Assembly: GCA_963575745.1 (NCBI GenBank)
Contig: CAUYUJ010020712.1
Span: forward strand, 1-64,000
DNA: 64,000 bases
From: Prorocentrum cordatum
Taxonomy: Eukaryota > Sar > Dinophyceae > Prorocentrales > Prorocentraceae
Direction: 5' to 3'
Part shown: positions 9,706 through 21,817 of the stretch, piece after piece
How the letters are laid out: each line of letters opens with the position of its first letter
Position numbering within the stretch: position 1 is the first letter of the stretch
Notes under the pieces: generated by a model
Database searches by the model: none
Seen by the model: only the letters and a program-made list of their open reading frames with translations
Told to the model about the DNA's origin: nothing
Program-made: the position numbers and the translations under genes

Positions 9706-10946
9706 TTGTTTGTCCTGCTATCGTCGTCGTCGGTCGGGGGATTTTCGGGTAGGAGGTCGAGTCGATTACATGCGGGATTTATCCCAGATGGGTTTTTTTT
9801 CCGCCGAGGGCGCTCGTAGATCTAAGATCTCTCTATGAAACAAATCAATATTTTCAAGATTTGGGGGCCATGCGATCCGGCCGCCGATTTCCTATGCAAG
9901 AGGTGGGAGTGACATGAGGACCGCAGGCGGTGCCGCGCCCCCCATCCCCGGGTCCCCCCTCTGAAAAAATGAAGCCGCACAAAGGAAAAAGGCACCTCGA
10001 GGACACACCCTCTTGTGGGGGCTACTCGGATGCACCATTGAAAATGGGCGCCGTTTGTTTTTCCAAAGATTTGGCTCAAGCTGCAGCTGCCCATTCGAAA
10101 CCCCGAGAACTCGATGGGTGGAGTCGCCATGCCCCCCGCTGGGGGGGACTCGGCGGGCGAGGGCGCGGGGTTGGCGGAGAAGGAGGAGGACTGGTTGGGC
10201 GATCCAGGGTGTCCAGTGGGCAAGGGGGGGCCTGCTTGGAAGGCGGAAGAGGAAGTTCACGAGGTTAACCGGGTGGATGATCGAATCCATCAGTGCAGAA
10301 TATCCCAAAACACATATTTGGAACCCCTTGTCGGTCCAAGAAATCCGAGCGGAACTACGACAGTTTTTGCTACGCAGTTGGACCTGCGTTTTGAGTGGAG
10401 CGGTGACGAGGGACGTGGCCGAGAGGGACGACCAGAGGGGGGGGGGCGAAGGAGACATGTGTTGGTAATGGCTGGGGGGAATGCCGAGACGGATGCGTAA
10501 ATATCAGGACGTTGAAGGGGAGAGGGGACGTCCTCCTCGTTTTCATCGTTTTCCATATGAGCAGCCGCCGCCTCGTCATCCGCTTCTCCCTCCTTGGCCT
10601 TATCCTGGTCCTCGCCGCTGTCCGTCTCCTCATCCTCGTCGGCGGGGGGGAGGAAACCGCGTAAGGGGAGGTTTCCTGAACATCGTGCTGCGTTGGCATG
10701 CGCGAGAGTCCACGCGAATCACGGGCTACCTGGATCGCGGGGGAGGGGCGCATTAGAAGTGTTGTCGTCGTCGCAGTCGTTGCCCTCGAGGTCGTCGTCT
10801 TCCTCCGCGTTGCCCGCATTACGCATCCATTCCACGGCACCTGGCCATGTGTCGCGAACTGAGGCGTGGGTGCAGCCCGAGGCTGAGGGTTCTTGCCGCG
10901 TCGAAGGTTGCTGCAGTCGCCCCACCATGGGAGACAGAGAAGATTC
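9705..10946. other. No gene recognised
   Basis: Unassigned single-copy-looking sequence. At 10070-10080 there is TTTGGCTCAAG, equal to the last 11 nt of the dinoflagellate spliced leader but without the rest of it. Open frames overlap on both strands without domain content. Confidence 0.4.
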
Positions 10947-11064
10947 GGCATCGGTCAGACGTGTGCATGTGTTCCCTGGCGAGGGCCATCGAGGAGCACG
11001 TTGGATCATCTAGCTGAATCACACATGCACGAACTGCAAAGGGAAATGGCGTCCGAGCGATGGC
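10947..11064. mobile_element. T4-family inverted-repeat element, copy 2
   Basis: The left end is GGCATCGGTCAGACGTGTGC and the right end is GGCGTCCGAGCGATGGC, approximate complements. GGCGAGGGCCATCGAGGAGC inside is the shared internal block. It is the most diverged of the four T4 copies. Confidence 0.6.
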
Positions 11065-11099
11065 GAGTAGATCGCCGCCATCATCCATCGCCATTGGCC

Positions 11100-11345
11100 C
11101 AGCGGAGGGCGAGGGCAGGAGTACCCCATCGCCATGCAGCGGGACGACGTCTTGGCAGCGCCCCCCGCCGCCCCTGCGATCGGGCGTCGCCGCTGTCCAT
11201 GTCGACCCGTCGTCGGTTGTCGCAGTTGGCGCTGCCGTCGTCGGCCGTCGCGGCCGTCGCGGCCGTCGGTCGTCGAAGGCGGCGCCGTCGCCGTCGTCGC
11301 TGCCGTCGTCTTCGCCTTCGGTCGCCGTCGTCGGTGCGCATAGGG
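11100..11345 (+). repeat. GTCGTCGCCG-type GC-rich simple sequence
   Basis: Degenerate CGTCG/GCCGTCG triplets (clearest at 11205-11335). It has low complexity and no supported gene. Confidence 0.6.
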
Positions 11346-11520
11346 ATCATGCCTGGAGCGTGTGGGCGAGAAGATGGCCGGCGGGGTGTGGTGCCCAGCG
11401 TCGCGCGTTTCGGAGTTGCTGTTCGGTTCTGCCGCCCAGGCTTTCTCCCTCTTCCCGGCGTGCGTCCGTGAGCCCCCTCTCTTCCTGCTCGGATCCCTCC
11501 TTCCCCTCCCCCCTCCTTTC

Positions 11521-11553
11521 GATCCCTCTCTCTCTCGCTCTCTCGCTCTCTCG

Positions 11554-11635
<82 letters not shown>
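11521..11635 (+). repeat. CT dinucleotide array ending in TA repeats
   Basis: TCTCTC runs with scattered CGCTCTCTC interruptions, ending in a short TATATATATATA run before 11635. Confidence 0.95.
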
Positions 11636-11638
<3 letters not shown>

Positions 11639-11864
11639 CCGCTCTTCCTCTCGCAGTCAGAGTAACACCCAGCGAGTCTCGGGGGCCACGTACCGAGTCG
11701 TCCACTCCGTCGTGCCCTTCTCGGCCGTTCGCAAGGGTCTGAACGCGCAGCTAGCACGGCATGTGGTCTTGCCGCACGCAGCCATGCGTGCTGCGCGGAA
11801 CGCTCGCTGGCCTGGCGCCTGCGCGGACCCGAGGTCCGAAGCGGCGTTTCTGCTGTTTTTCGTT

Positions 11865-12400
11865 ATCTCTCTCTCTTTTTGTCTCTCCCTCTTTCCGTTT
11901 CTCTCTCCCTCTCCTTCCTTCTCTTTCCTTGGCTGACTCTATTGTTTTGTTTCTCTCTCTCTCTCTTTCTCTCTCTTTCTTATCTTTCTGTCTCTGCTGC
12001 GTGATCGCGACTGTTCTTGTTTGCCTCTCTGTCTCCACTGCTCCCGCATGTCATCATGATCTCTTTCTCTGTCTCTCTCTCTCTCTCTCGATTTTGTCCT
12101 TGGTACATCTCTCTGTGACTGTCTGTCCATATATATATATACACATACACACATACATACATACATACATACATACATACATACATACATACATACATAC
12201 ACACATATCTATTTTTATATATATATCGTTTTCTCGTTCTCTCCCTCTCTCTCGTTTACTTGTTGTGTTTCTCTGTCTCTTGTTCTTTCTCTCTCTCTCT
12301 CTCTCCCTCTCTCTTTGGTTGAGCAAAGAATCCGAAAGAATTCCTCTCTCTCTCTCCCCCCCCTTCATCCCTCTCTCTCTCTCTCTCTCTCCCCTATCGT
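11865..12400 (+). repeat. Compound CT / ACAT microsatellite region
   Basis: CT-rich pyrimidine tracts (11865-12110 and 12235-12400) flank an ACATACAT tetranucleotide array (about 12140-12200) that is bordered by short TA runs. The Ser/Leu/Thr/His-rich open frames here are artefacts. Confidence 0.95.
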
Positions 12401-12748
12401 CCATCCGTTCTCAGGCCTCCTTCGAGCACACTCCCGTGGACCCCCCGGCGCACTGCAACTACTGGCCCTCCGAGATCTGCAAGCAGGCGGTACCCCTATG
12501 CCCTTGCTAAGAGGAACGGGGGAGCGCGAGGTTGAGGAGGATGAATCCAGGCCGCAAGCGGGGACGAAGAACACTGGGTCGGTGGATAACGCCGAATCAT
12601 CGATGCATCGGCGATGCGGATCGATGTTGATCCTGGTTTGTCCAAGTTCGACGTCGTCGGTGCAGCAGCGACGTCGCCGATGCATCGCCGATGCATTGCT
12701 GTCGCACTAGGAAAGGATCCGTCTGTGTCATGACCACGGCCGCCACCT

Positions 12749-12973
12749 GTGCCATCGCAGCCCGCGACGGGACTGGAAACTGTGACCCTATTGAGGCGGC
12801 GACGTCGAGAACCGAGTATCGACGAATTTTTGGTGAGCATCATGACGATTTTCGCCAGCATTGATAGGACACTTGAGCACATGGCCGACCTCATCACGCG
12901 GAAGAACTTGGCGGGCGACAGTGTGCACGCAGGCACGAAGCGGGATGCTGCGACATTGCGCAAGTGCATCTAA
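12749..12973 (+). CDS. Short unassigned ORF, 74 codons
   Basis: Not recognised. The C-terminal two-thirds (SIDEFLVSIMTIFASIDRTL, then EHMADLITRKNLAGD) has normal amino-acid composition and could form an amphipathic helix. It stands alone between microsatellite sequence and a repetitive CAGCAG/GACCAA region, with no visible partner. It could be a fragment of a larger decayed gene or chance. Confidence 0.15.
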   Translation: MPSQPATGLETVTLLRRRRREPSIDEFLVSIMTIFASIDRTLEHMADLITRKNLAGDSVHAGTKRDAATLRKCI

Positions 12974-12999
12974 CACGAATGGACATGTTATAGAGAGTC

Positions 13000-13790
13000 A
13001 TTGAACGCAGCGATACGATAGACAGTATGAACAAATTGCACACTTCTGACGACCAACATCAGTACGGCGACCGAGACCAACATAATCCCGACAGGCACCG
13101 GCTGAAGCGACAAAGGGGAGAAGCAAAACGGGGATCAGCAGAAACACGATAGCCCCGACGTGGACGGGCACAAGTTCGACAACCATATCGCAGACCAGCA
13201 GCGGCTGGACGCAATCGACAACCCATAGCAACACGGCGACCAACAGCAGCATAATGGGGCTTATGACCAGCAAGAGAAAGACAAGCACAGCGCGAACAAG
13301 CAAAAACCCAGCCAGCGCACCGAGAACCAGCACCAGCCGGACGAGCGAACCGCTACGGAACGGCACAACAATGAAACAGCAGTACCGACCGCCTTCACGA
13401 CATTATGAAAATTTTCAGAGGTGCGGAAGATGTCTCAGGCCAGGGTTTGGGACACTCGCAATTGTTTTCTTCTCTCACCTCTCTGTTCGTGACCCTCACT
13501 GCGCACGCGTCTCTGTGGAGTGTCCTGCGGCCAAGTGCCTTGCGCAGGCGCCTTTTCCACAGGGGGTTGGTATGTGTTGACAGGCTATCTTGCTCGTTCA
13601 TCCCTCTCACAATAGCAGCCTCCCACAAGCAGCCAGTGGCTACTCGCCAGACGAGGGCAAGGCCATCCACGAGGCTGCGCCCTCTCCACCCCGGTCGCAG
13701 ACGGCCGCGCGCGCGTGCGCGCGCGCTCGCAGGATGTTTCGCGTCCTGTCGTGTCCACCGATGCAGCGCCGAGGCGGCGCCATCCTCCGA
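13000..13790. other. No gene recognised
   Basis: 13020-13400 is rich in GACCAACA/CAGCAGC words and looks like an old degenerate repeat. It reads as Gln/Arg/Asp-rich on plus and hydrophobic on minus, with stops. A GCGCGCGTGCGCGCGCGC alternating purine-pyrimidine run lies near 13708-13727. Confidence 0.4.
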
Positions 13791-13801
13791 CGCCATCTAC
13801 C

Positions 13802-13956
13802 CTTAAGTCGGGTTTGTCCTTCCACGCGAGGAGTATTCAAACATAGTCAAACATACTATGGGGACGATTGGTGTTTGTAATATTTTCTTTATGTTTGGGG
13901 TATGCATGATTTTTTCGCCCAGATTCCGCCTGTAGGGGGACTTGCCCGACGTATAC
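13802..13956. mobile_element. T1-family inverted-repeat element, 155 bp
   Basis: The left end is CTTAAGTCGGGTTTGTCC and the right end is GGGGGACTTGCCCGACGTATAC. CTACC lies immediately outside each end (13797-13801 and 13957-13961), a 5-bp duplication. The interior has the T1 internal words ATTCAAACATAGTCAAACAT and GGGGACGATT. Confidence 0.85.
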
Positions 13957-13959
13957 CTA

Positions 13960-16497
13960 CCCGGGCTCTATCCGAGCGAGTTGCCATGGAGAGCCGGGAA
14001 GGACGAGGCCGAAAAAAGGCGAATGCGGGAGGGGGGGAAAGGGGGAGGCGAGGAGGGGAGGATTGAGCGAAAGGAGAAGGCAGGAGTGAGCCAGGGGACA
14101 CTTGGGGGTGAAGATAGCGATGTCGAGGAAACGTTTGATCCAGGGTAAGCGGGGAACCCCAGGACGAATCAGCGACGCTGCGATACACCCTCCCTTCCAC
14201 GGCCCCGTCATCGTGAGCCCCTAGTTATTACCGCAGCGGGGGCGAGAGCCACGCGGGGCTGTCATTCAGACGCGAGCCCCGTTTTGGAAAGGGCGCGACG
14301 CGCGGGCCGTTAGTTGCGCCGGGCGCGGGGCGGACGCGGGCGAAGCCAAGCGCTTGAGCGCGACGGGAAGTCTTCCACGAACGGCCACGGAGGAAGATGC
14401 GAAAAAGGAACTGCTGGAACAATAGGGGAGGAGGAATCATGCCGTCACGCGCGCCACTCGTCGTCGTGACTTCTCACGGATCTCATGGAGCTCATTGTGC
14501 TTCGCATTTGGGCTGCTTTGGGACCCTGTGAGCCGTCTTGGGGGCCCGCGGGTCTCGAGACGTCAGGTCGCGCGCCCCCCCTTGTGAGTCTTATTGTTTT
14601 ACTGAGCCCACCCTCGGAACTCGCTGCGTTTGCGCGACGGGCGGTAGTTCTAAACTTGCAATGATATCGGATGTGATGGAATTCCTTCTCGAGCCAGAAT
14701 CGCGAAACAGATAGCGCCTTCAACCTTGCCTAGTGGAGAGCTCGTGCGGTGATGCGTTTAATCTCGCTGGCCGAATTAAGTTTATTGTTGCACTTGTTTG
14801 GCCCCGATGCAGCCCAGCGAGGCGCGGCGCATCCGATTGATCGCGACGGGGAACTTACCGCGCCTCAGAATCGCGGGGAGAGAAGCGCTGGATCATGCGA
14901 TCGCGGCGGCAGGTTGCATGGACTTTGTCCTGGGGCAGTGGGCTTGCGCAGTGCCAGGCCAGTGCGCGCATCTGGTGGGGCCCACCGCCGCCGTTTCAGA
15001 ACGGCGCGCCGCGCGTTGCACGTGGATATGAAAATCGCGCCTCCCCAGCATGATGGCCGAGTTCCACGTCTCGTGGACGGGCCTCAGGGTCCCTGGGCCG
15101 AACGGATATGACTTCGACTCTCCGATGCGCGCCCGATGCTTCAAGGTGGTCGGCCGCGCCGCGAAGCCGATGTCGAGCTGCCCGCATCACTGCGCGCTTC
15201 TCGGTTTGAGGCGCCGCAGCGTGCGCCAATTCGAGGGCGGACTGCTGCGCCAGGGCGACGTGGCGCCGCGTCCGAGGGCGCGAAAATCGACGCGGCCGGG
15301 AGGCTTGAGATGGTGTCCCTGCCCCGAGAAGACCTTGGTACATTGATCTGGTTAGAAGACTTGAGAGAGGGGGCGGTCACGGGCGATCAGAGATTGAGGT
15401 TTGAAAGTGTTGTCAGTTCTCCGTTCGCTTCTGCGACACTTGCAAGACAGCCGAGACGCGTCGATCGCAGCGGCGAGAGTCAACAAAAAAAACATGCAGG
15501 CAAGAGTGCCCCGTCTATACGTTGAACCGACGGAGTTCGGAACTTTGAGCACGATTGGCCGCCCGCATCGCGCTCCGAGGCCGACGTGTAGGACATCTCG
15601 CAAGATCGGGCGCGCACCACAAGTTGGCCATTCACGTCGTCGAGATCTTGGCGTCCATGGGAGTTCCAAGAGGGACGTGCGCTCGCGAGTAAATTGGCTG
15701 CGCTCCTGAGCTGGCGCTGGCGCGTCGAGACATCAAGATCGCCCGCGACTCCGCGCCGGGATACAAGAAGCAACATGCGGTCGCCAAACGAGCCAACTCA
15801 TTGGTCCAAGCGGAAGTTCGAGCGTTGCTCATGGTTGCCGGCTCCTTCTCTCTATGATGCGCGTTTGCCGTTGGACTCTTCCGTTTGCGATGCAGCGTTC
15901 AAAGAGGGTGCAACTAATTCCGTGGAAAAAAAGTCGGGCGAGGATTTTTGAACAGATGTTGATCCCATTCGAGGCGCAGGCGGGCTACCTCCTTCCCCCT
16001 GGGTCGCGGGCGATGACGATGCCGAAGATGGATTCTGATTTTCGGAGGGCGTTCACCTCGGGCATGTCCATGACGCTGGGGGGAGAATTAAACTGCAGGC
16101 TTTGGCGCGTCTCACGCGACAACTGCCCTGTTGAGCGACGTCGGGTGACTAGTAGTCGAGAAGTCGGACCAGGTATGGCGTAACATGTTAAAGCCATCAT
16201 CCGAGGACATAGGTCGTGCAAGTTCGCGCTGATGGATGCCCGTCGTCGTGAGGCGAGGACCAAATTGCAGTCCGTTGCCCTCGGGGATGAGTCTCCGCCA
16301 GGGTGCTTGCAAGAATCTCCGACCATTGATGATGTTCTCTTGCCGCCAGCGCCCGGCGGTGGCCGCGGAAGGGGCAGGCGACGGAAGCGGCGAGATCGAA
16401 GGAAGCCCGTCTGATGCCGAGGGGCCGTTGGCCTCCTCGCTGCCGCCTGGGATCGAAGGGCACGTCGGGGGAGGGAAGGTTCCCCTTCTTCGGGCAT
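13960..16497. other. Unassigned stretch, possibly decayed coding sequence
   Basis: A purine-rich piece (13995-14110) is followed by about 2.3 kb in which coding-like fragments change frame and strand. One minus-strand fragment at 15632-15832 reads NELARLATACCFLYPGAESR. I cannot connect the pieces to a family. No confident gene, RNA or mobile end was seen. Confidence 0.3.
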
Positions 16498-16702
16498 AGC
16501 CAGGACCCCAGGTAAGGGGACCCGGTTAGCGGTAGGGCCCCGGAGCCCCTGAATTGGCCAGAATCACCAAACCAGGTCTGCCGTAGCTCGTGTTTTTTCG
16601 GGTGACGGCGGTTCCGGTTAGTGGAACGGGGCGGGGGGGGGTGTCCCTCGGCACACATCTTTAAACCAGGTCCCACTAAACCCAGTTCTGCTTACGCCCG
16701 AT
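16498..16702 (+). repeat. Dispersed repeat R4, copy 1 (205 bp)
   Basis: Highly similar to 44287-44491. Shared: CCAGGACCCC-GGTAAGGG, GGTAGGGCCCCGGAGCC, GAATTGGCCAGAATCAC, GTGTTTTTTCGGGTGACGGC, ATCTTTAAACCAGGT and CCACTAAACCCAGTTCT. It ends 219 bp before the RT tail at 16921. Confidence 0.85.
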
Positions 16703-16920
16703 CTATGCCTGCAGGAATCGCCGAGATGGAGATCGCCACGGCCCGAGGACAGACTTTCATCGCCGCCCCAGAGATCGGAGGCCCTACGCCCGAACAGGCG
16801 TTGGCCAGGACAACGCAGCGCTCCGAAAGCATTTGGCACCTTGAGGAAAAATAATTCTCATCGATTTGTCAAAGGAAGACTCGTAGAAACCATTGCCCTT
16901 GGTCGGCAGGATGGGGGGGG

Positions 16921-17358
16921 ATGTTTTCACTTCCGTTCTGCGCTGCGACGACGAAGAAGCTCGACGCATTCCACGTGAGATGCTTGAGGCAAATACTTCG
17001 CATACCTCACTCGTACATTAGCCGCGTAACAAATTCAAGTGTGTTGGAGCAAGCAGGTGCTGCCCCACTGAGCAGTACTTTGCTGAATCGTCAGCTGCTG
17101 CTCATGGGGCATATTGCCCGGAAGCCAGCTGATGACCCGGTCAGGTGCCTGGTCCTACGCCCTTTGTCATGCCAGCTTATAGCACATAACTTCAAGCGAA
17201 AACGGGGGCGCCCCCGGAAAATTTGGATCGAAACTGTTTTTGCGCACGCTGTCCGGGCCGCGGGGGGTGAGGAGGCCCTGCCGCTGCTCTGGCAAGATAG
17301 CGTAATTTCTGCCGCAGCCTGGCGCGCAACCGTGAAGCGGTATTGCGACGCATTGTAA
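16921..17358 (+). pseudogene. LINE-like polyprotein C-terminal tail, 5'-truncated
   Basis: The 145-codon frame reads FHVRCLRQILRIPHSYISR, then NSSVLEQAGAAPLSSTLLNR, QLLLMGHIARKP and KRKRGRPRKIW. This is the stereotyped C-terminal block of LINE-like retrotransposon ORF2 proteins (CLRxILxI...LxxRQLxxxGHIxR...RxRGRPxxxW), which follows the RT thumb. No RT palm precedes it in any frame, so it is 5'-truncated, as is common for LINE insertions. The stop at 17356-17358 is followed by CT-rich sequence and a CCCATGC-rich area that may be 3' UTR. I chose the frame by motif, not by its first Met, which is arbitrary. Confidence 0.65.
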
Positions 17359-17359
17359 G

Positions 17360-19680
17360 GCCACGGCATTTGTGCTCATGTGCTTTGCACTCAGCTTTGT
17401 CTCTCTCTCTCTGCGCTGCGACCCTGAGTGCGCGAGACCCATGCGGGCATGGGCGGAGGGCCCATGCCATGGCAGTGCATGGGTTCAAAAGGTGCACGCA
17501 TCCGACGCTGCGGGCGCGCCCCCATCGAGGTTCCTCAATGCGAGCAAGGCCGATCGACGGCAGAGATCAGAACAGCAGCCAAAAAGAAATGAGTATTTGG
17601 ACTTATTGGCCCTGGATCCAGGCTGAGTTGCGGAGGGGTATTGGCATTGAACCTTCGGAGGGATTGCTTATGTACGGGGCGGATCTTTTGTGCGTTGGCA
17701 TCGTTGACCTCGCGGGTTGCACGTCACCCGGCTCCTATTGGGGGGCGGGTGATGGCTTCTCGTTGGTTGCCGATGATATTGGTAGCTGTGTTCCCTGGGA
17801 CACCCGCATGGGAGAAAGTGCCGATGTCCTTCCTGAACGAACCAAGCCGCCCAATTGGGCGGGGGCGAGGCGTCCAACGTGGATTTGATCGACCGCTGCC
17901 TCCAAAAGGAAAGTCCCGCTCCTCCTGCTCCAGGGAGGAGACGAACCAAGCTCATTGCGAAAAGATCTTGAGTCTTGGGTCGAGAACCTGTCATGGACCA
18001 TTCCTTGATCTGCCGCGGGAGTGAAGTGGCCCGTTCTCACTGCCAGCAGAGATGGTTTGCTGCCCTAGGCTTTTGGCCGCGGTGGCAAAGTCCAGTTGCA
18101 AGCAAGAAGTGGCCGGAAATGAATGGGCCGCCGAGGTTCTGAAAAATAAATAGGGCAGGCTCCGAAGCATCTGGGCCTGGGGTGCATCAGCCGCGATGGA
18201 GTGGCCGGATGTGCGGGACAAACGACCTATGCGGGGCGATTCTTTTCCATCCCAGTGGAAGAGCATTCTGAGCTGGTCGAGGACCACCCGAAAAGAACGT
18301 TCAAAGGCAGAGTGGTCTTCGACGGATCTGACGTCAGAGATCGAGATCAACAGGTTGCCCTTCTCCAGATGCCATGTAGCATCCCAGCCACTATGCAAGC
18401 CAGCAACAAAAAGTGCATGCAGAATCGCGGCCTCTTTCCCGGACACGGGAGAAAGCAAGCTGGCTCCAGGCAAGCCCATGTTCAGTCTAAGTTGGGTGGG
18501 ACGCCTACGCGGGCGCGGCGGATTTTGGGCGGATATGCGTGACCCAGTGCGCCCTCCCATTCTATCCCTCTACGGGCATCCTGATGCTGGTGGCCAATGG
18601 GGAAGGCATTGTGAATCCCACGACTTTCAGGGCGCGGGCTTCGGTGGTCCGCGGCGGGGGGGGGGCAAACCCATGAGCGCAGGCCGCTAGTGTCGCATCG
18701 CGGGCTGCCGTAATATTGGCGAGCCGAACGCCAGAGGCTATTTGTTGCCCACGATCATTCTTGCGTGTACCTTCTGGAGGACGAGGGGGGAGCTTGGCCC
18801 CCGAACTTGATGTCCCCCGGTATTTGATCGGTCCCTGCGCAGGCCGTGGTGCCTCTGTTCGTCAAGCAGCAGCTCAACAGCGAGCAGGAGCCGTCGCGAG
18901 CGCCTGAAACAGCCAGCACTTCAGTTGTTGCGAATGTGCTAGTGTGTTTATTCATTGTTTTGCCGATCGGCGCGGGCCCCAATACCCCCCCTCCCCCCCA
19001 TGGAGTAGATCTTGGTTGTTTTGTGGCGCCTGTTTCGAGCAGGTGGGGTCCTTCCCCCATCGGTCGCACTTTTGCAAACAGTCGCACCAAGCAGATGTCT
19101 GGAGCCAGACCCCCCCCTCACTCCCCTCGCCGCCCAGTGTCGAAACGCCGAATTAAAAAAAATGCTCACACTGTGATGCAATAGTGTTACATCGATGGTG
19201 GAAATACACGGCTTCAGCAGCAGCAGCAGCAATGCAAGAGGTCGCAACACGGACGCTCCCGATTACCATGGGTTGTGGTCTGGTTTGCACGGGTGGACCC
19301 TTCGTTTGGCATGCTGGCCAAATCGTTCCCTGGAGCCCCCCTTCGTCAACTTTCCCCCTCCTTCTTGCTCCCACCACCCTCACGTTTTCCAGACCCGCCA
19401 CGTCGTCCCTCGCCCCATCCCATCCCCCCCCTGCGCCTCCCCCTCCCCGGCCTTCTCCCGGCCGTTTTCCCCGGCTGGCCCGCTATTCCCCACCATGAGC
19501 TTGAGCAGGGTGCCCGCTCTTCCTTGGCCGCCTGGCGTGCTCCGCTCCCTGACGCGGTGGCATGCATAGCTCTGCCGTGCTGGTGTGGGGTGCCCGCGGG
19601 AAAGGTCGCCCTGCTGTAGTGCTCGGAAGACAGCACGTCGCGCTTGCCCCCTCCTTTCCCCCCCTCCGAAGTACATTTGG
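17360..19680. other. No gene recognised
   Basis: Contains a minus-strand open frame of 189 codons (17991-18560) that has normal composition but no motif I know. Also present are a GCAGCAGCAGCAGC run near 19217 and pyrimidine-rich sequence at 19330-19490. Nothing can be assigned. Confidence 0.3.
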
Positions 19681-19681
19681 A

Positions 19682-19890
19682 TCCGATCGATCCGACGCGG
19701 TCATCGGTGTCGGCCGGACGGATCCGATTCGACTTCGATGTTCCGACGGCCCGGTGCGGCCCGAGATTGGCACGGCGTTGTTGTGCGTCTTGGCGCGGCC
19801 GATCCGATTCGATTCCGACTCCGTGCAGATGCGGTCCTCTTTGAGGCGCGTTCCGACCCGATGCGATTCCCCGATTCGATGCCGGTTGAT
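19682..19890 (+). repeat. Dispersed repeat R2, copy 2
   Basis: GATCCGATCGATCCGACGCG start, then GGCGTTGTTGTGCGTCTTGG and CCGATCCGATTCGATTCC, collinear with 5730-5925. It ends about 20 bp before the T5 element at 19911. Confidence 0.65.
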
Positions 19891-19910
19891 CTTGGCCTTG
19901 GGATCTCCAC

Positions 19911-20095
19911 TCGACTACACGTAAGAGTGACCCTTCGCCGGAGTGACTTTTGGTGCGCGCTCACTGAGGTCCCCCGATCGCCGCGCTCGGTGCGAAAGTA
20001 GCGTCTTGCGCGCTTGTGTTTGGCCTCCTCGCGCCCCCGAAAAAGCCGCGCACCAAAGGTCACTCTTACCCAGGGTCACTCTTACGTGCAGCCGA
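19911..20095. mobile_element. T5-family inverted-repeat element, 185 bp
   Basis: Terminal inverted repeats of about 45 bp: TCGACTACACGTAAGAGTGA on the left and its near complement ending TCTTACGTGCAGCCGA on the right. A second inner pair is AGTGACTTTTGGTGCGCG / CGCGCACCAAAGGTCACT. TCCAC flanks it on both sides (19906-19910 and 20096-20100). It has no coding capacity. A decayed relative surrounds the T1 copy at 37299. Confidence 0.85.
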
Positions 20096-20099
20096 TCCA

Positions 20100-21220
20100 C
20101 CTTAACATGTTCTTCGTTCAGGGTACCTTCACAGAGCTTTCGGTGAAGGTGCTTGTGCTCTCGACCCCCGCTTTTTGACCATGTGGGCGCCACCCACCCA
20201 GGTTTATCCTTTCCAGTTCCCCTCCCCCCTTCCCTTCGTACGCTGTGAGCCCTCCCCCTCTCCCTTCATGGGCCTCCATCCACTAGGCCCCCTTTGCGTA
20301 GCGAGTCCTCCACTCACCTTCTCCCTCCAGAGAACAGAGCGTCCATGGATGGAAGGAGGAGAGGAGGGCCATGCAACTAAATCAGATACAGCTGCCGAAG
20401 CCTTGCGACAGCCATCGAGGACTTCCGAGCATGTAGCACCGCGCCGAAAGCCACCTCCCTCTTCCGAGTCGACTTTGACAGGGCTGGGGGAAAGAAGCCA
20501 CCGTGTTGCGAGGACCCTGGCCTCACGACCGCCATCGAGCAGCCGCAGCCTGCAAGCCCCAGCTGCAGCGAAGGCTCCTCTGGAGGGCTCCCCCGTCGAG
20601 TCAGGGACCTCGGCATGCTTGTCACCCCCATAAGCTCATACCCCTCCTCCTCGTCCGCCTCCCATGTATCGTCGTCTTACTTCTCCTCGCCTCCTCCGCC
20701 TCCCATTCTCGTCGCCTCCTACCCTCCTCACTCCTCGTCCATCCTCCCCCCCAGTGACATTTTCATCCATTTTCTAGCATAATGACGATGGGGGGCGGAG
20801 GGGGTGAACGGATGGTGTGTGTTGACGTTTTTGATGCGATTCATCCCACGGTCAAAGTGCGCGATGTCCAAGCTTTGCGGCAGCATGACACCACCGTTGC
20901 ATTGCTCAGGAACAGTGTAAATGTCCCAGCGTCGGGTGACCTGGCGTTTCACAGATGGCATCGTCTTCCCGAGGATCTTCCATCCCAAACTCCTTTCGTA
21001 ATGTCACATGTCTTGGAACTACAGCTTAGTGTGTCTGCGGTGGCCCTGGGGCGCTCTGGGACTCGGCAGCTCTTGGCGCGGTGTTGTCGCAGAAGTGGCT
21101 TGAAGTGCCAAGGAAACGACATTCGGCCTGGCTAACAGTCGGCGATTGCACATTTACCTCAATGCGGGGACGGCGTGAGCATGGTGTCAGTCTTCGCTCG
21201 AGCGCGCCAAGGCTGTTCAT
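20100..21220. other. No gene recognised
   Basis: Pyrimidine-rich sequence (20640-20760) and a stretch at 20780-21135 with open frames on both strands but no motif. Nothing can be assigned. Confidence 0.3.
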
Positions 21221-21221
21221 C

Positions 21222-21222
21222 A

Positions 21223-21254
<32 letters not shown>

Positions 21255-21262
21255 GCTCTCTC
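21222..21262 (+). repeat. CT dinucleotide run
   Basis: Short array of CTCTCTCGCTCTCTC-type repeats. Confidence 0.9.
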
Positions 21263-21459
21263 TCCTGCCCTCCTCTTATCTGCCATGTCGTTCCTGCTGA
21301 TGGGGTGGAAGCTAGGTGGTGCAAGCTGTGTGATGTAAACTGTGCCGTGTGAGCTCGGCGGTGTGAATCGCAGATGCCAGTCATGGGGTGCAGTCTGATG
21401 TTGTGTGAGGTATGCGGTCTAAGCTGTGTGGCGACAGCTCTGCCGCGTAAGCTCAGAGC

Positions 21460-21516
21460 ATGGGCATCTTGGACCGTCCTGGGGGCCTCTTGGGGCCCTC
21501 TTGGCCTACAGTCGGG
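21460..21516 (+). repeat. Fragment of the 340-bp GGCCGTCTTGG repeat family
   Basis: GGGCATCTTGGACCGTCC, TGGGGGCCTCTTGGGGCC and CTCTTGGCC follow one another, the unit typical of the large arrays. The next block, 21540-21690, matches pieces at 43128-43180 and 52107-52160 (GGGGCCTCGTTCC, GGTTCCTTAGGTCA). Confidence 0.55.
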
Positions 21517-21817
21517 GCGCTGAAGAAGGAACCCTTTTCGTTGGGGAGGGGATTCGGTGTTCCCTACTTGTTTCACAGCTTTCCTAAGGTGTTCCTCAAG
21601 TATTCGATGGGAAATCGAAGTTTACTTGTGAAAGAAAGGGGCCTCGTTCCTTATTCGGGGTTCCTTAGGTCAACGTCACGACTGTATGTTGGGTCCCCTC
21701 GCTGCCTCCGAACAAGTCTCGCGACAGCGCGCGGGAGCACTTGGGAGACCGCAACGGTGCTCGGCAACCGAGGCGGTGGGCCCCGTAAACACAAAGGATT
21801 ATCCGAAGGATTTAGGC

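Noticed and set aside
14893-15144. Endonuclease N-terminus on the minus strand (ETWNSAIMLGRR)
   Set aside because: Only a short WN-like resemblance; nothing following it matches an AP-type endonuclease.
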